Positions 30,206 through 40,739 of a stretch of 64,000 nucleotides of DNA are shown here, piece by piece (positions within the stretch are counted from its first letter, which is position 1; every line of letters starts with the position of its first letter). Below the pieces are notes generated by a model that was given only the letters and a program-made list of their open reading frames with translations, ran no database searches and was not told where the DNA came from. The DNA comes from Agelas oroides. Lineage: Eukaryota; Porifera; Demospongiae; Agelasida; Agelasidae. The stretch is from positions 711,501-775,500 of the forward strand of contig OX422185.1 of the NCBI GenBank assembly GCA_949130485.1, read 5' to 3'. The translations under genes were made by a program, and so were the position numbers.

Positions 30206-31546
30206 ATGGTGCATGTGTGCGCTGTAACTGAATGTCACAGTAGGTCAGATAGAGAGAAGCACTTGGCGTTTTTTCGACTACCCTTGTCGAATAAGCCACT
30301 ACTGGCCAAATGGGTTGCTAACATTGGAAGGAAGGATTTACCAGGGAATGCCAACACAAGGATTTGTAGCCTGCACTTTAAGAAGGGGAAAGACAAGTCT
30401 CGTACCGACATTCCTACCTTGGAGCTTGGCAGAAAACCAGTCTATGATGAACCATCAGAAAGAAAGCACCCCAAAAGTCGCACTATTGCACCGACTAAGC
30501 AACGACTCCCTAAGCATACCTCGGTAACAGTTGGCACTGACTTGGTTTGGGAATCAAGAATATCGGAGTTAACAGCTAAAGTGGATGAGCTGGAAGGGAA
30601 ACTGGCTAGTGCAAGGGCACATACACTTGAGATTGACAATGTACTGAAAGATGATAGTAAAGTACAATTTTATACTGGTTTCCCTTCTAAAGAGCATCTG
30701 CAGATATGCTTTGAATTTCTTGGGCCTGCTGTAAACCACCTTCAGTATTGGAAAGCAAACAATACTAAAAAATCCCAAAGAAAGAAGTGTGGACGCCAAA
30801 GAAAGCTGTCCCCATTGGAAGAGTTTTTTTTGACTTTATGTAGACTACGTTTGGGGCTGTTTGAAGAGGATTTGGCTGATAGGTTCGGAATACATGTATC
30901 TACTGTTTCACGCATATTTATCACCTGGGTGAATTTTTTATACCAGAAGTTCAAACAAATCCCCCTTTGGCCGTCGCGATCTCAAATTCAGCAACATATG
31001 CCATACTGTTTTCGTAAGAAGTATCCTACCACACGAACAATAGTAGATGCTACAGAGATTCGAGTTGTCCAATCATCTGACCCTGTAGAGCAACAGCAAA
31101 CATTTTCACACTACAAAAATACCAATACTTTTAAAGCCTTGGTGGGAATAACTCCCTCAGGTGCTGTTAGTTTTGTGTCCTCATTATACTCTGGCAATAT
31201 ATCAGACAAGGAACTGTTTGCACAGTCAGGAATACTTAGACTACTTGAGAGAGGAGACTGTGTTATGGCAGACAGGGGCTTTGATGTGCATGATCTACTG
31301 AAGTCTGTTGGAGTTGAGCTAAATATCCCTCCTTACCTTAGTGGTCGGCCACAATTGGATGAGCATGAGTTGGTAGAGACTAGGAGGATTGCTTCATTGC
31401 GAATCCATGTTGAAAGAGCCATTGAACGTATTAAGAACTACCATTTTTTTGATAGACCTGTCCCTTCAACCCTTGTTTCTATAATTGACCAGGCATTTTT
31501 TGTTTGTGCCGTACTTACAAATTTTTACCCACCTCTAGTGCTTTAA
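30206..31546 (+). CDS. THAP-domain DDE_4-type transposase
   Basis: 446 codons from ATG 30,206 (an upstream in-frame GTG is not used). The THAP zinc finger is at residues 1-75: VHVCAVTECHSR, KWVANIGRK, then RICSLHFKKG (C2CH). A coiled segment follows (SELTAKVDELEGKLA), then a helix-turn-helix (LADRFGIHVSTVSRIF). The catalytic core has IVDATEIRV (D), MADRGFDVHDLL (D) and HVERAIERIKNYHFF (E). The frame is intact from start to stop, so the gene could still be active. It cuts and pastes DNA in the nucleus and probably recognises the CAGAGGAGG ends. Confidence 0.9.
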   Translation: MVHVCAVTECHSRSDREKHLAFFRLPLSNKPLLAKWVANIGRKDLPGNANTRICSLHFKKGKDKSRTDIPTLELGRKPVYDEPSERKHPKSRTIAPTKQRLPKHTSVTVGTDLVWESRISELTAKVDELEGKLASARAHTLEIDNVLKDDSKVQFYTGFPSKEHLQICFEFLGPAVNHLQYWKANNTKKSQRKKCGRQRKLSPLEEFFLTLCRLRLGLFEEDLADRFGIHVSTVSRIFITWVNFLYQKFKQIPLWPSRSQIQQHMPYCFRKKYPTTRTIVDATEIRVVQSSDPVEQQQTFSHYKNTNTFKALVGITPSGAVSFVSSLYSGNISDKELFAQSGILRLLERGDCVMADRGFDVHDLLKSVGVELNIPPYLSGRPQLDEHELVETRRIASLRIHVERAIERIKNYHFFDRPVPSTLVSIIDQAFFVCAVLTNFYPPLVL

Positions 31547-31623
31547 TGTTCATGTCTGGCTATAATATCATCATGTTTTCAATACATATTCATAATCACA
31601 ACTTGAAAATGAATATACATAGA

Positions 31624-32570
31624 TTACAAAATATAATTTGGTTTCATAGTTGACAGCATGATCTCAGGAAGCAATAAATTGTCATAGAAGTACTCCAGTT
31701 TTGGGATGCTTATTTCTCTCCAGTGCATGTGTGGGGCTATACGGTCAATTGCAATGCCTTTAGTAGTGAAAATGCAAAAATCACACCAGTTTGCTGATGT
31801 TACGGCCAATTGCACCTGGACTTGGTCATAGTATTTGTGGTTCCTTTTTAACAGTACATTTTCTCCATCCAAATAGCAGAAGAACTTGCTGTTTTTACAT
31901 GCATCCCTGACTGTTACAAATCTAAACAAATATGGACACTTGATTTCTAGAATGCCCACTGGTTCGTATGTGTCATCAATGTGTACAGTAGCATCAGGTG
32001 TGCCAGCAAGCCAGCCATAATGTGAGTGTACGAACAGTCCACAGTCTTTTGTAGTAACAGGTGTCCCTAACTCTTCAGATTTAGTCCTTTCATAGTGATT
32101 TCTAGCTACCTGCTCATATTTCCTCCCCCAAGCCAAAGGAGCAGGTAAATGGATGAAAGGTTTGTGGTACAAAATTTCCCTAACCACTGCCTTGGTTGGG
32201 CTTTGCAATACTTTACCACACAATGATGCTGTTAGTCTGTGTCTTCGCTCATCAAACCAAGTGGGATTGCCATGTTGTCCCCTAGTTGCCTTCTCCACCT
32301 TCTGTACCTCCTCTGGCGTGAGTTGAAGTATTTGTTTACGACGTACCATATCTTCCCATGCAGGTACACTTGAGAGTGTCTCACCTTCTTGAGGGAGCAC
32401 AAGCGAGTGGCGCGTAACAGCTGTGTCTGGTGGTTCTCCCAATTGTGCATAGGTGTGGTCGTGCCGAACAATTTCTGTTTTGTCAACAACGGGACCTAGA
32501 AGATGAAGAAATCCACATACCTTGCCCAGACCCTCTAGTTTATTGTACAGGGTTTTCACAGCCTGTCATC
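31624..32570 (-). CDS. YqaJ-type nuclease domain (3' part of nuclease gene)
   Basis: Reads GNPTWFDERRHRLTASLCGK, then PLAWGRKYEQVARNHYER (active-site Glu), WLAGTPDATV (Asp) and VGILEIKCPY (E-x-K), the PD-(D/E)xK signature of YqaJ/lambda-exonuclease-like enzymes. A conserved Gln follows in VQVQLAVT. It is joined to the upstream SWIM part by a frame change at about 32,560 (HDDRL stop against VKTLYNKLE), either one lost base or an undetected mini-intron. Otherwise open to the stop at 31,624. Confidence 0.85.
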
Positions 32571-33234
32571 ATGTCGGTACAGTGGGGGCCGTGGGTCGTA
32601 TGCAGCGCTCAGTGGTTTAACACGTGTGGTAGATTGCCTATCAAACTCCAGCTTTTGGAATTTTAGCTGCTGCACGGGGACTGGCTTTACTCTCCTAGGT
32701 CTAGGATGGTTCCAGGTTTGCAGTCTTTCTGTGCATGTTTCCAACTGTGGCAGCTGACGGCGCTTACAAAAACTATCCAGTGTATAGCACAAAGCTGCAA
32801 TGTGCTTGCAGCTAGCTGTTGGAGCCGTTCCAGCTGGGCATTCACATTCAGCCTCAGTGATGTCATTTGACTGCCTTTCTAAGACCAGACTTAGCTTGTA
32901 CTTTCGATCTTTTCGCATTTGTGGTAAGCATTCACCTCGAATGTGTATAAAATAGTTGTCACTGGCGAGTTGGATATTTTGAACATGTCCTCTTTCCGAA
33001 AGTGCATAAGCATGAGAGCTCATGGATTTCACATCACTAGCTGGGCGTTCATCTCCTGTTTGACGCTCCACAAAGTATGCTATCATGTGGCCATGATTAA
33101 ATGACAGCATTGCTGTGTCATCACTGCTCCTCAGTGCATTCCATGATACCCCAGGTGTCAAGAGTTTCTCTCCAGTGACTGAGTCTGGATTATGAATGTT
33201 TTTGTCCAATCCATTAATGATGTAGTGGTCCACT
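32559..33234 (-). CDS. SWIM zinc-finger exon of nuclease gene
   Basis: Begins after a ctgcag acceptor at 33,234 and reads on in phase from the SAP exon (AR|VDHYIINGLDKN). The SWIM motif CxCx(n)CxH is seen as ECECPAGTAPTASCKHIAAL. SWIM fingers bind DNA or protein and commonly precede YqaJ domains in these transposon-borne proteins. Ends YDPRPPLYRHDD at the frame change to the nuclease. Confidence 0.85.
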
Positions 33235-33304
33235 CTGCAGAATTATAAATATGAATATCATTGTTGCATGTTATTACAACTTAGCTAAGACAACTGCTTT
33301 ATAC

Positions 33305-33462
33305 CTTGCAATGAGATCCGCCTTCTTTCCAGTGGTTACCGCCCCTCTGCATGCCAGCCAACGCTTAAGCTCCTTCACGGTAAGTTCATTCGGTTTCCTG
33401 TTGAGTAGCGATGCCCCAGGTACTGACAAGGACTGTTGTGGTGCGGGTCCAGCCTGCGCCAT
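33305..33462 (-). CDS. SAP-domain first exon of nuclease gene
   Basis: ATG at 33,462 (MAQAGPAPQQSLSVPGAS), then LTVKELKRWLACRGAVTTGK and KADLIAR, a SAP motif (DNA-binding helix-extension-helix). The donor GCAAG|gtataa joins the 33,234 acceptor in frame. This start is chosen over an upstream GTG. The order SAP, SWIM, nuclease suggests a DNA-end-processing protein working with the transposase. Confidence 0.8.
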
Positions 33463-33779
33463 CACCACGCATTATCTCCAGAGTGCGCAAGGGGGTACTT
33501 TTGCAGCCGCTGTTTTGCCCTATTATTGTTGCTATAGTAATAATGAGTAATCATGCAAACTATACTGAGAAAACAAGCTAATCGGTGTTTGCATGCAAAT
33601 ATACGAGACGGATCTGTTCACAGTGTCAGGAATTTTCCATACATTTTCAATGGAGCGCGCGCATTGCGTGACCCCCAGTCCGCGCTATGAGTATCACGTG
33701 CACCTTATAGTGCAAATCGGCCATTGCTACCTTCGCATGATCGCGCGCGTGGCTAATTACTAGCTTCCAACCTCCTCTG

Positions 33780-33788
33780 CTCATACAC
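33780..33788. repeat. 9-bp target duplication (right)
   Basis: ctcatacac, identical to 29,372-29,380. Confidence 0.85.
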
Positions 33789-33801
33789 GTAAAAAAAGAA
33801 A

Positions 33802-34598
33802 ATGGCGACGAGCAACCGAATTCGGGTGCCTGTTATTGAGGGCTATTACGTGAGTCTGCAGGAAGCTGGACTACCCTTGTCTGTCTGTATCCAGTTACAA
33901 GAGTGTAAGCTTTCCTTGCGTCATGCTCAGTGGACCGCAACACAGACGAGTTCTGTTTCTCTGTGAGCCTATTTTAGCCAGAGCAGCTTGGCGCGCAGAA
34001 AGGTGTGATTCAGCCAGCGAAGAAGCGTCGAAAGAGGTGTAAGCGCAAAATGGACAAGACTGTGCTATCCCAGAGTGCTTGTAGCACCGCTGGTATCTCA
34101 CAGCTACTTTGCCCTGAGGCAGAAGCTACAGCACCGACCACTATTCCAAATGGTGCACACTCCGCCACTACCGAGCCAGCTTATTGCACACCAGAGACGG
34201 GTGGAAGTTCTAAAGCCAGCACTGCAGACTTAACACTAGCTGTAAGCAGTGACCATGATGATGTCCTTCCTGAACTACTTACCTATGACTCTGTTGTCTA
34301 TGAGTTGAAGAGTGCCGGACCAGCCAGGTGTGAAAGTCTCCAAAGATAGTAATGAAGAATGGATACCAGTGGTTAAAAAGAGGAGAAAGAGGACTTGTAA
34401 GAGGAAAGAAGATGAGTCTGAGCTTCTGATGACAGTGGTGATGAGCTAAAAGTGAAGTTCGCAAGGGAAGTTCGCTACAAAGTGAAAGATGGAACTCCAG
34501 GCCTGAAGATCCGAAGAGGCAACACAATGCAGCCATGGAAGTGGACACCTATAGCTCCAAGCCCTATTGCAAACAGAACGAGATCTAGAATTAGTTAA
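33802..34598 (+). pseudogene. Lys-rich ORF of unknown family, frame-broken
   Basis: ATG 33,802 opens MATSNRIRVPVIEGYYVSLQ and RHAQWTATQTSS. After frame changes the reading continues QPAKKRRKRCKRKMDKT, then a Ser/Thr/Pro-rich linker, LLTYDSVVYELKSAGPARC, VKKRRKRTCKRKEDESE and finally GLKIRRGNTMQPWKWTP to a stop at 34,598. Basic clusters suggest nucleic-acid binding. I suspect an ORF of a retroelement, because a tcttatcttatc tail-like stretch follows at about 34,688, but the family is unrecognised. At least two frameshifts. Confidence 0.45.
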
Positions 34599-35666
34599 TG
34601 GAACCTTATCTGCTGTATGTCATTGTTGCACTGTCCGAGTCTTATAGGCCTTGCCTTGGCCTGCTGCTTGTAGCGAGACTTAAAAATTATATCTTATCTT
34701 ATCATGCTTAAGCATCGTGGGTGTGTCTGTTATCAGAGCACATATAATACCGTTTGGATTGTCTGCAGATCAATACTTCATGAACAGTGCAGACTTTGTC
34801 GTTGCTCCCTTACTCTTTCACGCTGACACTACATCCAGCCAGGCAGTATAGCTATTTTTCTTGTAAAGTTATGAATATGAGTTAAATAGTGCACTTGTGT
34901 AACTCTATAGTTATCATGAACTGTTCGTTAATGTTAGCTATGAGCACTGATTGGAATACAATGGAACCCACTGTCTTGTTTTTGCATACTGCAATTGATC
35001 AAAAACTGGACAGTGGGAAGGCCTGGGAATGAGGCCCTAACATTTTGCAAGTCCCAACTTTGTGTAAATACACATTATTTACCATCTGACTTCAGGGCAC
35101 CTCACTTTTCAGGAGTTCATATTCCACTCTCACAACTGTATTTAGCAGGCCTTGCTTCACATACATTTTAGGGCTACTGTATTGATTCTTTGTTTAACAT
35201 CTGAATATCCAAATACTACTCTCTATACATGAATATGCTGCACTGCAGTATTACTGGTATGTGAATATCGTCTTTGGTTCCACCCCTTGTCTTGCAAACT
35301 AAGAAAATAGAACATAAGCCTGAGAAAGCTGTGTGCAAGAAATGGATTTTTCCAAAAACGTGCTTGAGCATTGTGGGTGTGTCTGTTATCAGAGCACAGT
35401 GTTTATACATCCAAATACATGAATATACCACTGTTATGTCTTGGTTCCACCCCTTGTCTGGCACAAACATGCAATAGGTGTCCGATGTTGTGATAAAATG
35501 ATGTACAACAAGAACATTATAAGAGTATATATATAGCCAATGACAATAATGCACATGTGATTACACTTGTTACCTTTCAAGATGATACTGCGTGTAGCCT
35601 GACAGTATAATATAGCCCTTTCTTAAGAGTCATGGCAGTAGGTTGTACGTAACATCCATTTAAAAA
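34599..35666. other. Non-coding repeats
   Basis: No gene. tcgtgggtgtgtctgttatcagagcaca near 34,716 recurs at about 35,372. ttggttccaccccttgtct occurs at 35,272 and 35,442. These look like fragments of dispersed repeats. At about 35,015 gaaggcctgggaatgaggccc is a variant of the recurring agcctcgttcccaggcc motif. Confidence 0.45.
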
Positions 35667-36070
35667 AATATACTGTATTTATTTATGGGAGGATCCAACT
35701 CAGTGCAAGCCGCCACTAATTGATTTTGGGTGGATCTAATTTAGCGCAATACCAGGAATGAAGCCCCTCAGTTGTCTCAGTTGTCTCAGTCAATTTATTT
35801 TATGACAGCAAAGGGCAGTCAGGAACAATTTCCAGGAGAAAGAGCTATCCCATAAATGTTCTACTTCAGCAGTTTGTAAGACTTTTTGTTGCTGCAGCTG
35901 CTACAATCTATCAAGAACCTCACTTCTGGACAAGACTGTAAACTGAAGGCAATGACATTTCTGTTTTGACCCAGAAGTTTTATCCCGCTTGAATATAATG
36001 CGGGAAAAATTAAATTCCTGGATCTAACTCACACTCAAATTATTTAATTTGCATGCGTTTTATTTATGGT
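35667..36070. mobile_element. MITE with accgtatttatttgaataaa ends, copy 2
   Basis: Second copy of the 25,180-25,648 family: aatatactgtatttatttat at the left, internal words ggatctaatttagcgcaata and gttgctgcagctgctacaat, and gcatgcgttttatttatggt at the right. It is more decayed than copy 1. Confidence 0.6.
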
Positions 36071-36488
36071 ATGCATGCTACACAGACCATGTTATATGTG
36101 AAATGATGCAACACTTGCTCATCAACACAGAAAAATGTATACACACATAATATCACATCACAAATATTATAGATGATTTATTTCTGAGCAAAACATTCTT
36201 TAAAGTGGCAAAAAATCGACACAGTAACAAGTTTCCCAATACTAAGGAGGTGTGGTTACTATTTTTTTTTCTTTTTTGGACACAAGGAAATGATCAAACG
36301 ACCAATCACAAAATTAAAAAATCAGAAACCTTGATTCAATCCGCAAACACAAGCACCAAGTAAGTGATACCCCTTAAATATAGGACTGGCTATCATTTTG
36401 GAACAAAAAATGTATTCCACATCTTGGGGGCACCTTCAATGGAGATCAAGGCACCTTTATTACAGTGCATAATTATGAAGTTTAATAC

Positions 36489-36891
36489 CTTCTTTCCCTG
36501 TGGGCCCGGGGTTTCTTTCCACATCTCCTGCCATCAGCAGTAGCGACAGCACCACTGCACACACTCGCAGCAAGCACGTCTCAGCAATACCCATAACCGC
36601 CATCCCTCTGACCCCCGCACTAGTGACAGAGCCGCCTCTCAACTTGGAACGACACACCTTGCCACACCCACACCTCCCAATGGGACGACTGCGGAACGTG
36701 TATCCGAGTATCAGTGGCAGGGAGACGACCGCCATGCAGCCCTGGAGCAGAAAAGGTGTGCTGTTCATGACCTCCCCCACCCCCCATCTTGCCGCCCTCC
36801 ACTGGACCGGGAACGGGCGGCAGGCGTATCGAGACTGGCGACAGTAGTTGAGTCCGATTCGAGCCCGCCACGTAGCAAGATCGATCCCCAT
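36489..36891 (-). CDS. 2A-bearing leader exon, copy 2
   Basis: ATG 36,891 (MGIDLATWRARIGLNYC). About 85 percent identical by eye to copy 1 at 23 kb over its whole length. Hydrophobic segments are MAVVSLPLILGYTF and MGIAETCLLRVCAVVLSLLL, then MAGDVERNPGP (2A, 36,502-36,525) and the shared donor AAAGAAG|gtatta. The reading frame is preserved in both copies despite substitutions, which argues for a coding role at least until recently. The downstream exon is unidentified. Confidence 0.75.
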
Positions 36892-37299
36892 TTCTACCTC
36901 AGTCAAACTCACACAATGATACACAAAGAAACTGACACAGTCAGTAATTACCAAAAACACCTTTCTGCACTCCTACACCCTTGAGGCGCTGGCGGGTTCT
37001 AAGGGGGTGGGGCTGGATTCCGCGTAGATCATGATCACGATATGGACATTTCTCACATAAGCACACAACCTTGCAACCAATGTGTGAAGGGTGGGGATAG
37101 TGGTGATGGGAGAGGTGGTGAGATGCAAGCTTTTGATTTTTTTTAAACTTTATGCAAAAGGCAAAGGATGCACAAAATAGCCATACGCTAATAAGAAGTG
37201 CACCCTGTTAAAAGGGGGACAAACACAAAAACGAACACCGCACTACAAATAAGACAAAAAGTACAGGAGCAGTGAGCTATAAGTATATTATGTACAGGG

Positions 37300-37700
37300 T
37301 TAAGAACTATAGTTAACAATGTTACTCTTAAAATGCTGCAGAGGTAAATTAACAACAGACTCAGGAAGCAAGTTCCACGCATGAACAGTATGTGCGACAA
37401 ACGAGTGTAAATATGCGTTGGTACCAGCAATTGGTTGTTGGAGCAGTAATTGCCTGTTTGTACGCTGACTGTGATTTGGCCTTGTGGTAATCATATTGGG
37501 TGGGAAGAAGCATAAACCATGAACAGTTTTAACAACATGCACTGGCTGGCCTGAGCTCTTCTGGGTTCCAGGGCAATAATATCAGTCAATGACAAAAGGT
37601 CCTGATAGCCACTGTCCCAAGATTTGGTTGCCATACGCAATGCAAATTTTTCCACATCCTTCAGCTGTTTAATGTGTTTTTGCATGTATGGATTCCACAC
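37300..37700 (-). pseudogene. C-terminal tail of the CR1-like ORF, frameshifted
   Basis: Continues the RT product in two other frames: HIKQLKDVEKFALRMATKSW with IIALEPRRAQ (37,491-37,700), then TTRPNHSQRTNRQLLLQQPI and HTVHAWNLLPESVVN (37,300-37,542). The RxxR...FWNxLP-like ending is typical for CR1/L2 C-termini. Two frameshifts. Confidence 0.8.
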
Positions 37701-39178
37701 TGGACTATAGCATATTCAAGGTGAGGTCTAACCAGTGAGAGGTACAATTGGAGCAAGGTGTCTTTGCTGGCATTATTGTAGAATCTTCGATACAGGAGAC
37801 CAAGAATCTTTCTGGCTTTTGAGCAGACAGAGTCTATGTGTTGAGAAAAGGATAAGTCTCTGGCAAGAATCACGCCAAGATATTTGAAGCATTCTACCTG
37901 TTCCAGGGGTGTATCTCCGAGGTATAAAACTCCAGGATAAGTAGGCCTTCTTTTTCTAGATATCACCATATACTTGCATTTGGCAGAATTAAAGGTAAGA
38001 TGGTTCTGTTGTACCCATTTGTCAATGCTTGAAATATCATCCTGTAAAACTTGAAAGTCCTCCCTTCCTTTGATGGTACGAAACAGTAGGAGATCATCTG
38101 CGTAGAGAACAGAGTGACTGCCATCTGAAGTGCGTAGGTATGTCAGGTCGTCAATATAAATTAGAAATAGAAGAGGGCCCAAAATGGATCCTTGGGGTAC
38201 CTCCGATAGAGCATGCGAGTCTGATGAGCTTGAACCATTAACCACCACCATCTGCTTCCTGGAAGTAAGATAGTTTCCTACCCAGGCCAGGATGTTGATA
38301 TTTAGACCAGTCTGTTGTAGCTTTTCCATAAGTACTTTGTGGGGAACAGAATCAAACGCCTTTCGTAGGTCAAAAAAGACCGCTCCGATTTCACTACCCT
38401 CATCAAGCATTCTCAGCCAGTTGTCAACTGTGGCTAGTAGTGCAGTCACTGTGGACTTCCCTGGTTGAAAGCCCCATTGAGAGTTTGAGAGAGGGTGCAT
38501 GATATGGAGATGGTCTGAAATAATATGATGAACATGCACTTTGCTCAGAATACTCAAGAGAGAAATAGGCCGATAATCGTTAGGTGTGGTAGGTGTCGAT
38601 GATTTTGGTATTGGTACAATAAGAGACTTCTTCCATTCTGTAGGTACAGTGCCAGTTTGGAGGGACAAGTTCATCAAGACAGTCACAGATGGGGCTATAG
38701 CACTAGCTGTAGCCTTTAGCATGTGAGCTGATATTTTATCTGGGCTTGTTGCCTTGCTAGTGTCCAAAGTTGACAGGAAGTGATAGATCTCATCGACTGA
38801 ACACAAATAGACTTCTGGTATGTTGTTGCATGGTACACCATACATAGAGTGATCCTCTAGGGTAAGTGGGGGTACCGCCTGGTTGAAACAGCTGGAAAAG
38901 TAATTTCCAAGCATGTCTGCCTTCTCACTATCTGTACAAGCAAGGGTGTTGCCCTGTGAGAAGACAGGAATGGAACTTTGGTTCTTGTTCAGATATTTTA
39001 CAGACTTCCAGAATTTCTTAGTGTCACGTGGATTGATTTGGCGGAAAAAAGAGGTTTTGGCACCTCTTAGTTGTGTTGTCACTCTATTACGTAGCTTCTT
39101 GTACTTCTCAAAGTCAGACTTCTTTTTAGACCTTTTAGAACTGCTGAAGAGCATGTTCCTTCTTTTCATTAGTTGCAC
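37661..39178 (-). pseudogene. Reverse transcriptase, CR1/L2-like
   Basis: 505 codons in one open frame. RT blocks in order: NDYRPISLLSILSKV, QWGFQPGKSTVTALL, GAVFFDLRKAFDSVPH (first Asp), SEVPQGSILGPLLFLIYIDD, SVLYADDLLLFRTI (YADD catalytic site), CKYMVISRKRR and CFKYLGVILARDLSF. The N-terminal linker (KFWKSVKYL, YFSSCFNQA) matches the truncated element at 29 kb. All catalytic residues are present, but the C-terminus is shifted and the 5' part is missing, so it cannot retrotranspose by itself. Confidence 0.9.
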
Positions 39179-39362
39179 AAGACTCTTGCTCAGGGAAGAT
39201 TACACATATGGTGTACTACCGTACGCCATGATACTACCGTATGCCATGGATGATATTGATACTACTTATAGAAATGTTGTAACCAGTTTAAACACATGCA
39301 AACTTGCTCGCAATCCAAAAATCACAGTGAACTGTAGCTAGTTCCTTTATTACATTTTATAG

Positions 39363-39559
39363 CTCTACAAATTGAAAAAAAAGAAAGTGCACAAGATGCT
39401 GAGGAAAAGGAGGAACTTGGTGCTGTACTCAGCAAATATGGGGTGTCACTAAAGCAGTACCAAGCTAGCCTCAAGATGCCAGTGAAGAGATCGGTGGCTA
39501 GCAATGCTGTACCAAGTCCTCGTAAGAGTCCTCGCATGTCCCCTTCTGCTGCAAAGTGA
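39363..39559 (+). CDS. Probable 3'-terminal exon of an unknown gene
   Basis: After a cattttatag acceptor, one frame reads QIEKKESAQDAEEKEELGAV, YGVSLKQYQASLKMP and ends SPRKSPRMSPSAAK then stop. The helical acidic start and the S-P-x-K/R cluster (possible kinase sites) look like real coding sequence. No upstream exon was found; the CR1-like insertion ends only 170 bp upstream and may have removed it. Unknown function. Confidence 0.4.
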
Positions 39560-39739
39560 AGCCTCTTTTGAATAGACTAGTTACCTCCTTCATTGGGTTA
39601 CATGTATATTGTTGACTGGTGATATTTAAGACATTTATTACCTGTAATAGCCACTCTGTTGTGTTCGTCAAGAACAAGAATAATGTTACACTTGACTGAG
39701 TCCTTGTTCATTGTGGTCTCTACAGTGTCAGTGTCCATC

Positions 39740-40620
39740 TTTGTGATGATCCATGGATAATCATACTAACATTGTATTCCTGAATTACTGGGGTTGCTAC
39801 CATAGCATTGGATGTTGGGACTCTACCTGAGAATCCTTGGATACATTGTATTTCTGAATTACTGCATGGGGTGGCTACCATGGTGGATGTCAGATGACCA
39901 TGGATAATTCATGGCTACATTGTATTTCTGAATTACTGGGATTGCTACCACATTGGATGTCGGATGATGCATGGATATCCATGGATACATTGTATTAACA
40001 AATTACTGGGGTGGCTACCACATTGGATGTCGGATGATCCATGGATAGTCCATGGATACATTGTATTCCTGAGTTACTTTTCCAGGGGGTCTTGAACCTC
40101 ACTACTATGCCATCCTTGGACTATTCATGGATGGTCGTGGATACATTGTATTCCTGAGTTACTTTGCCAGGGGGTCTTGAGCCTGGCTGCTATGCCATCC
40201 TTGGACTATCCATGGATGGTTGTGGATACATTGTATTCCTGAGTAACTTTGCCAGGGGTCTTGAGCCTGGCTGCTATGCCATCCTTGGACTATCCATGAT
40301 GGTCGTGGATACATTGTATTCCTGAGTAACTTAGCCTGGTACGCGCGCCGGGGACGAGGCTATGAGTAACTTTGCCAGGGGGTCTTGAGCCTGGCTACTA
40401 TGCCATCCTTGGACTATCCATGGATGGTCGTGTATACATTGTATTCCTGAGTTACTTTGCCAGGGGGTCTTGAGCCTTGGCCATCCTTGGACTATCCATG
40501 GATAGTCATAGTACATGTTATTTGCAACCATCCATGGATAGTCCAAGGCTGGCATAGTAGCTAGGCTTAAGACCCGGCCCCTGACAAAGTAACTCAGGAA
40601 TACAATGTATCCATGACAGT
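39740..40620. repeat. Satellite of ~85-bp units, with an inverted end
   Basis: At least eight imperfect units built on ccatggataatccatggat, acattgtattcctgagttac, tttgccagggggtcttgagc and tatgccatccttggactat. Units from 39,740 are diverged, and those from 40,070 are homogeneous. At about 40,505-40,615 the last unit is inverted (gtaactcaggaatacaatgt). A fragment ending cgccggggacgaggct is embedded at about 40,340. Confidence 0.85.
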
Positions 40621-40739
40621 CCAACGATGAATCATGGTAATACCAAAGACTATGAATAGTAATGTAGGTCAAAGTTAAAATGGCTGTTCTATTTTTTAGC
40701 CAGTTCGTGGCAAGGCTGGACATGAGTGAGACATTCTTT

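Larger units (their letters stand above)
29381..33779. mobile_element. THAP-DDE / YqaJ DNA transposon (ISL2EU-like), full length
   Basis: Terminal inverted repeats start CAGAGGAGGTTGGAAGCTAG at both ends and extend beyond 100 bp (interrupted on the left by a 370-bp MITE). Perfect 9-bp target duplications, ctcatacac, flank it. It has two convergent genes: a plus-strand THAP-DDE transposase and a minus-strand SAP-SWIM-YqaJ nuclease. A transposase plus a YqaJ-type nuclease is the known signature of ISL2EU/IS4EU elements. The 9-bp duplication is larger than I remember for that group. Confidence 0.85.
37145..39195 (-). mobile_element. CR1-like non-LTR retrotransposon, 5'-truncated
   Basis: Contains a long RT ORF and its C-terminal tail, ending near an A/T-rich stretch at 37,137-37,150. 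The 5' side lacks the endonuclease and stops at about 39,195, typical of 5' truncation. The tail frames are broken. Confidence 0.85.

Noticed and set aside
36500-36847. 115-codon plus-strand ORF over the 2A leader (and its 23-kb counterpart)
   Set aside because: The minus frame carries the hydrophobic leader and a perfect 2A core in both copies. The plus frame is an antisense shadow.
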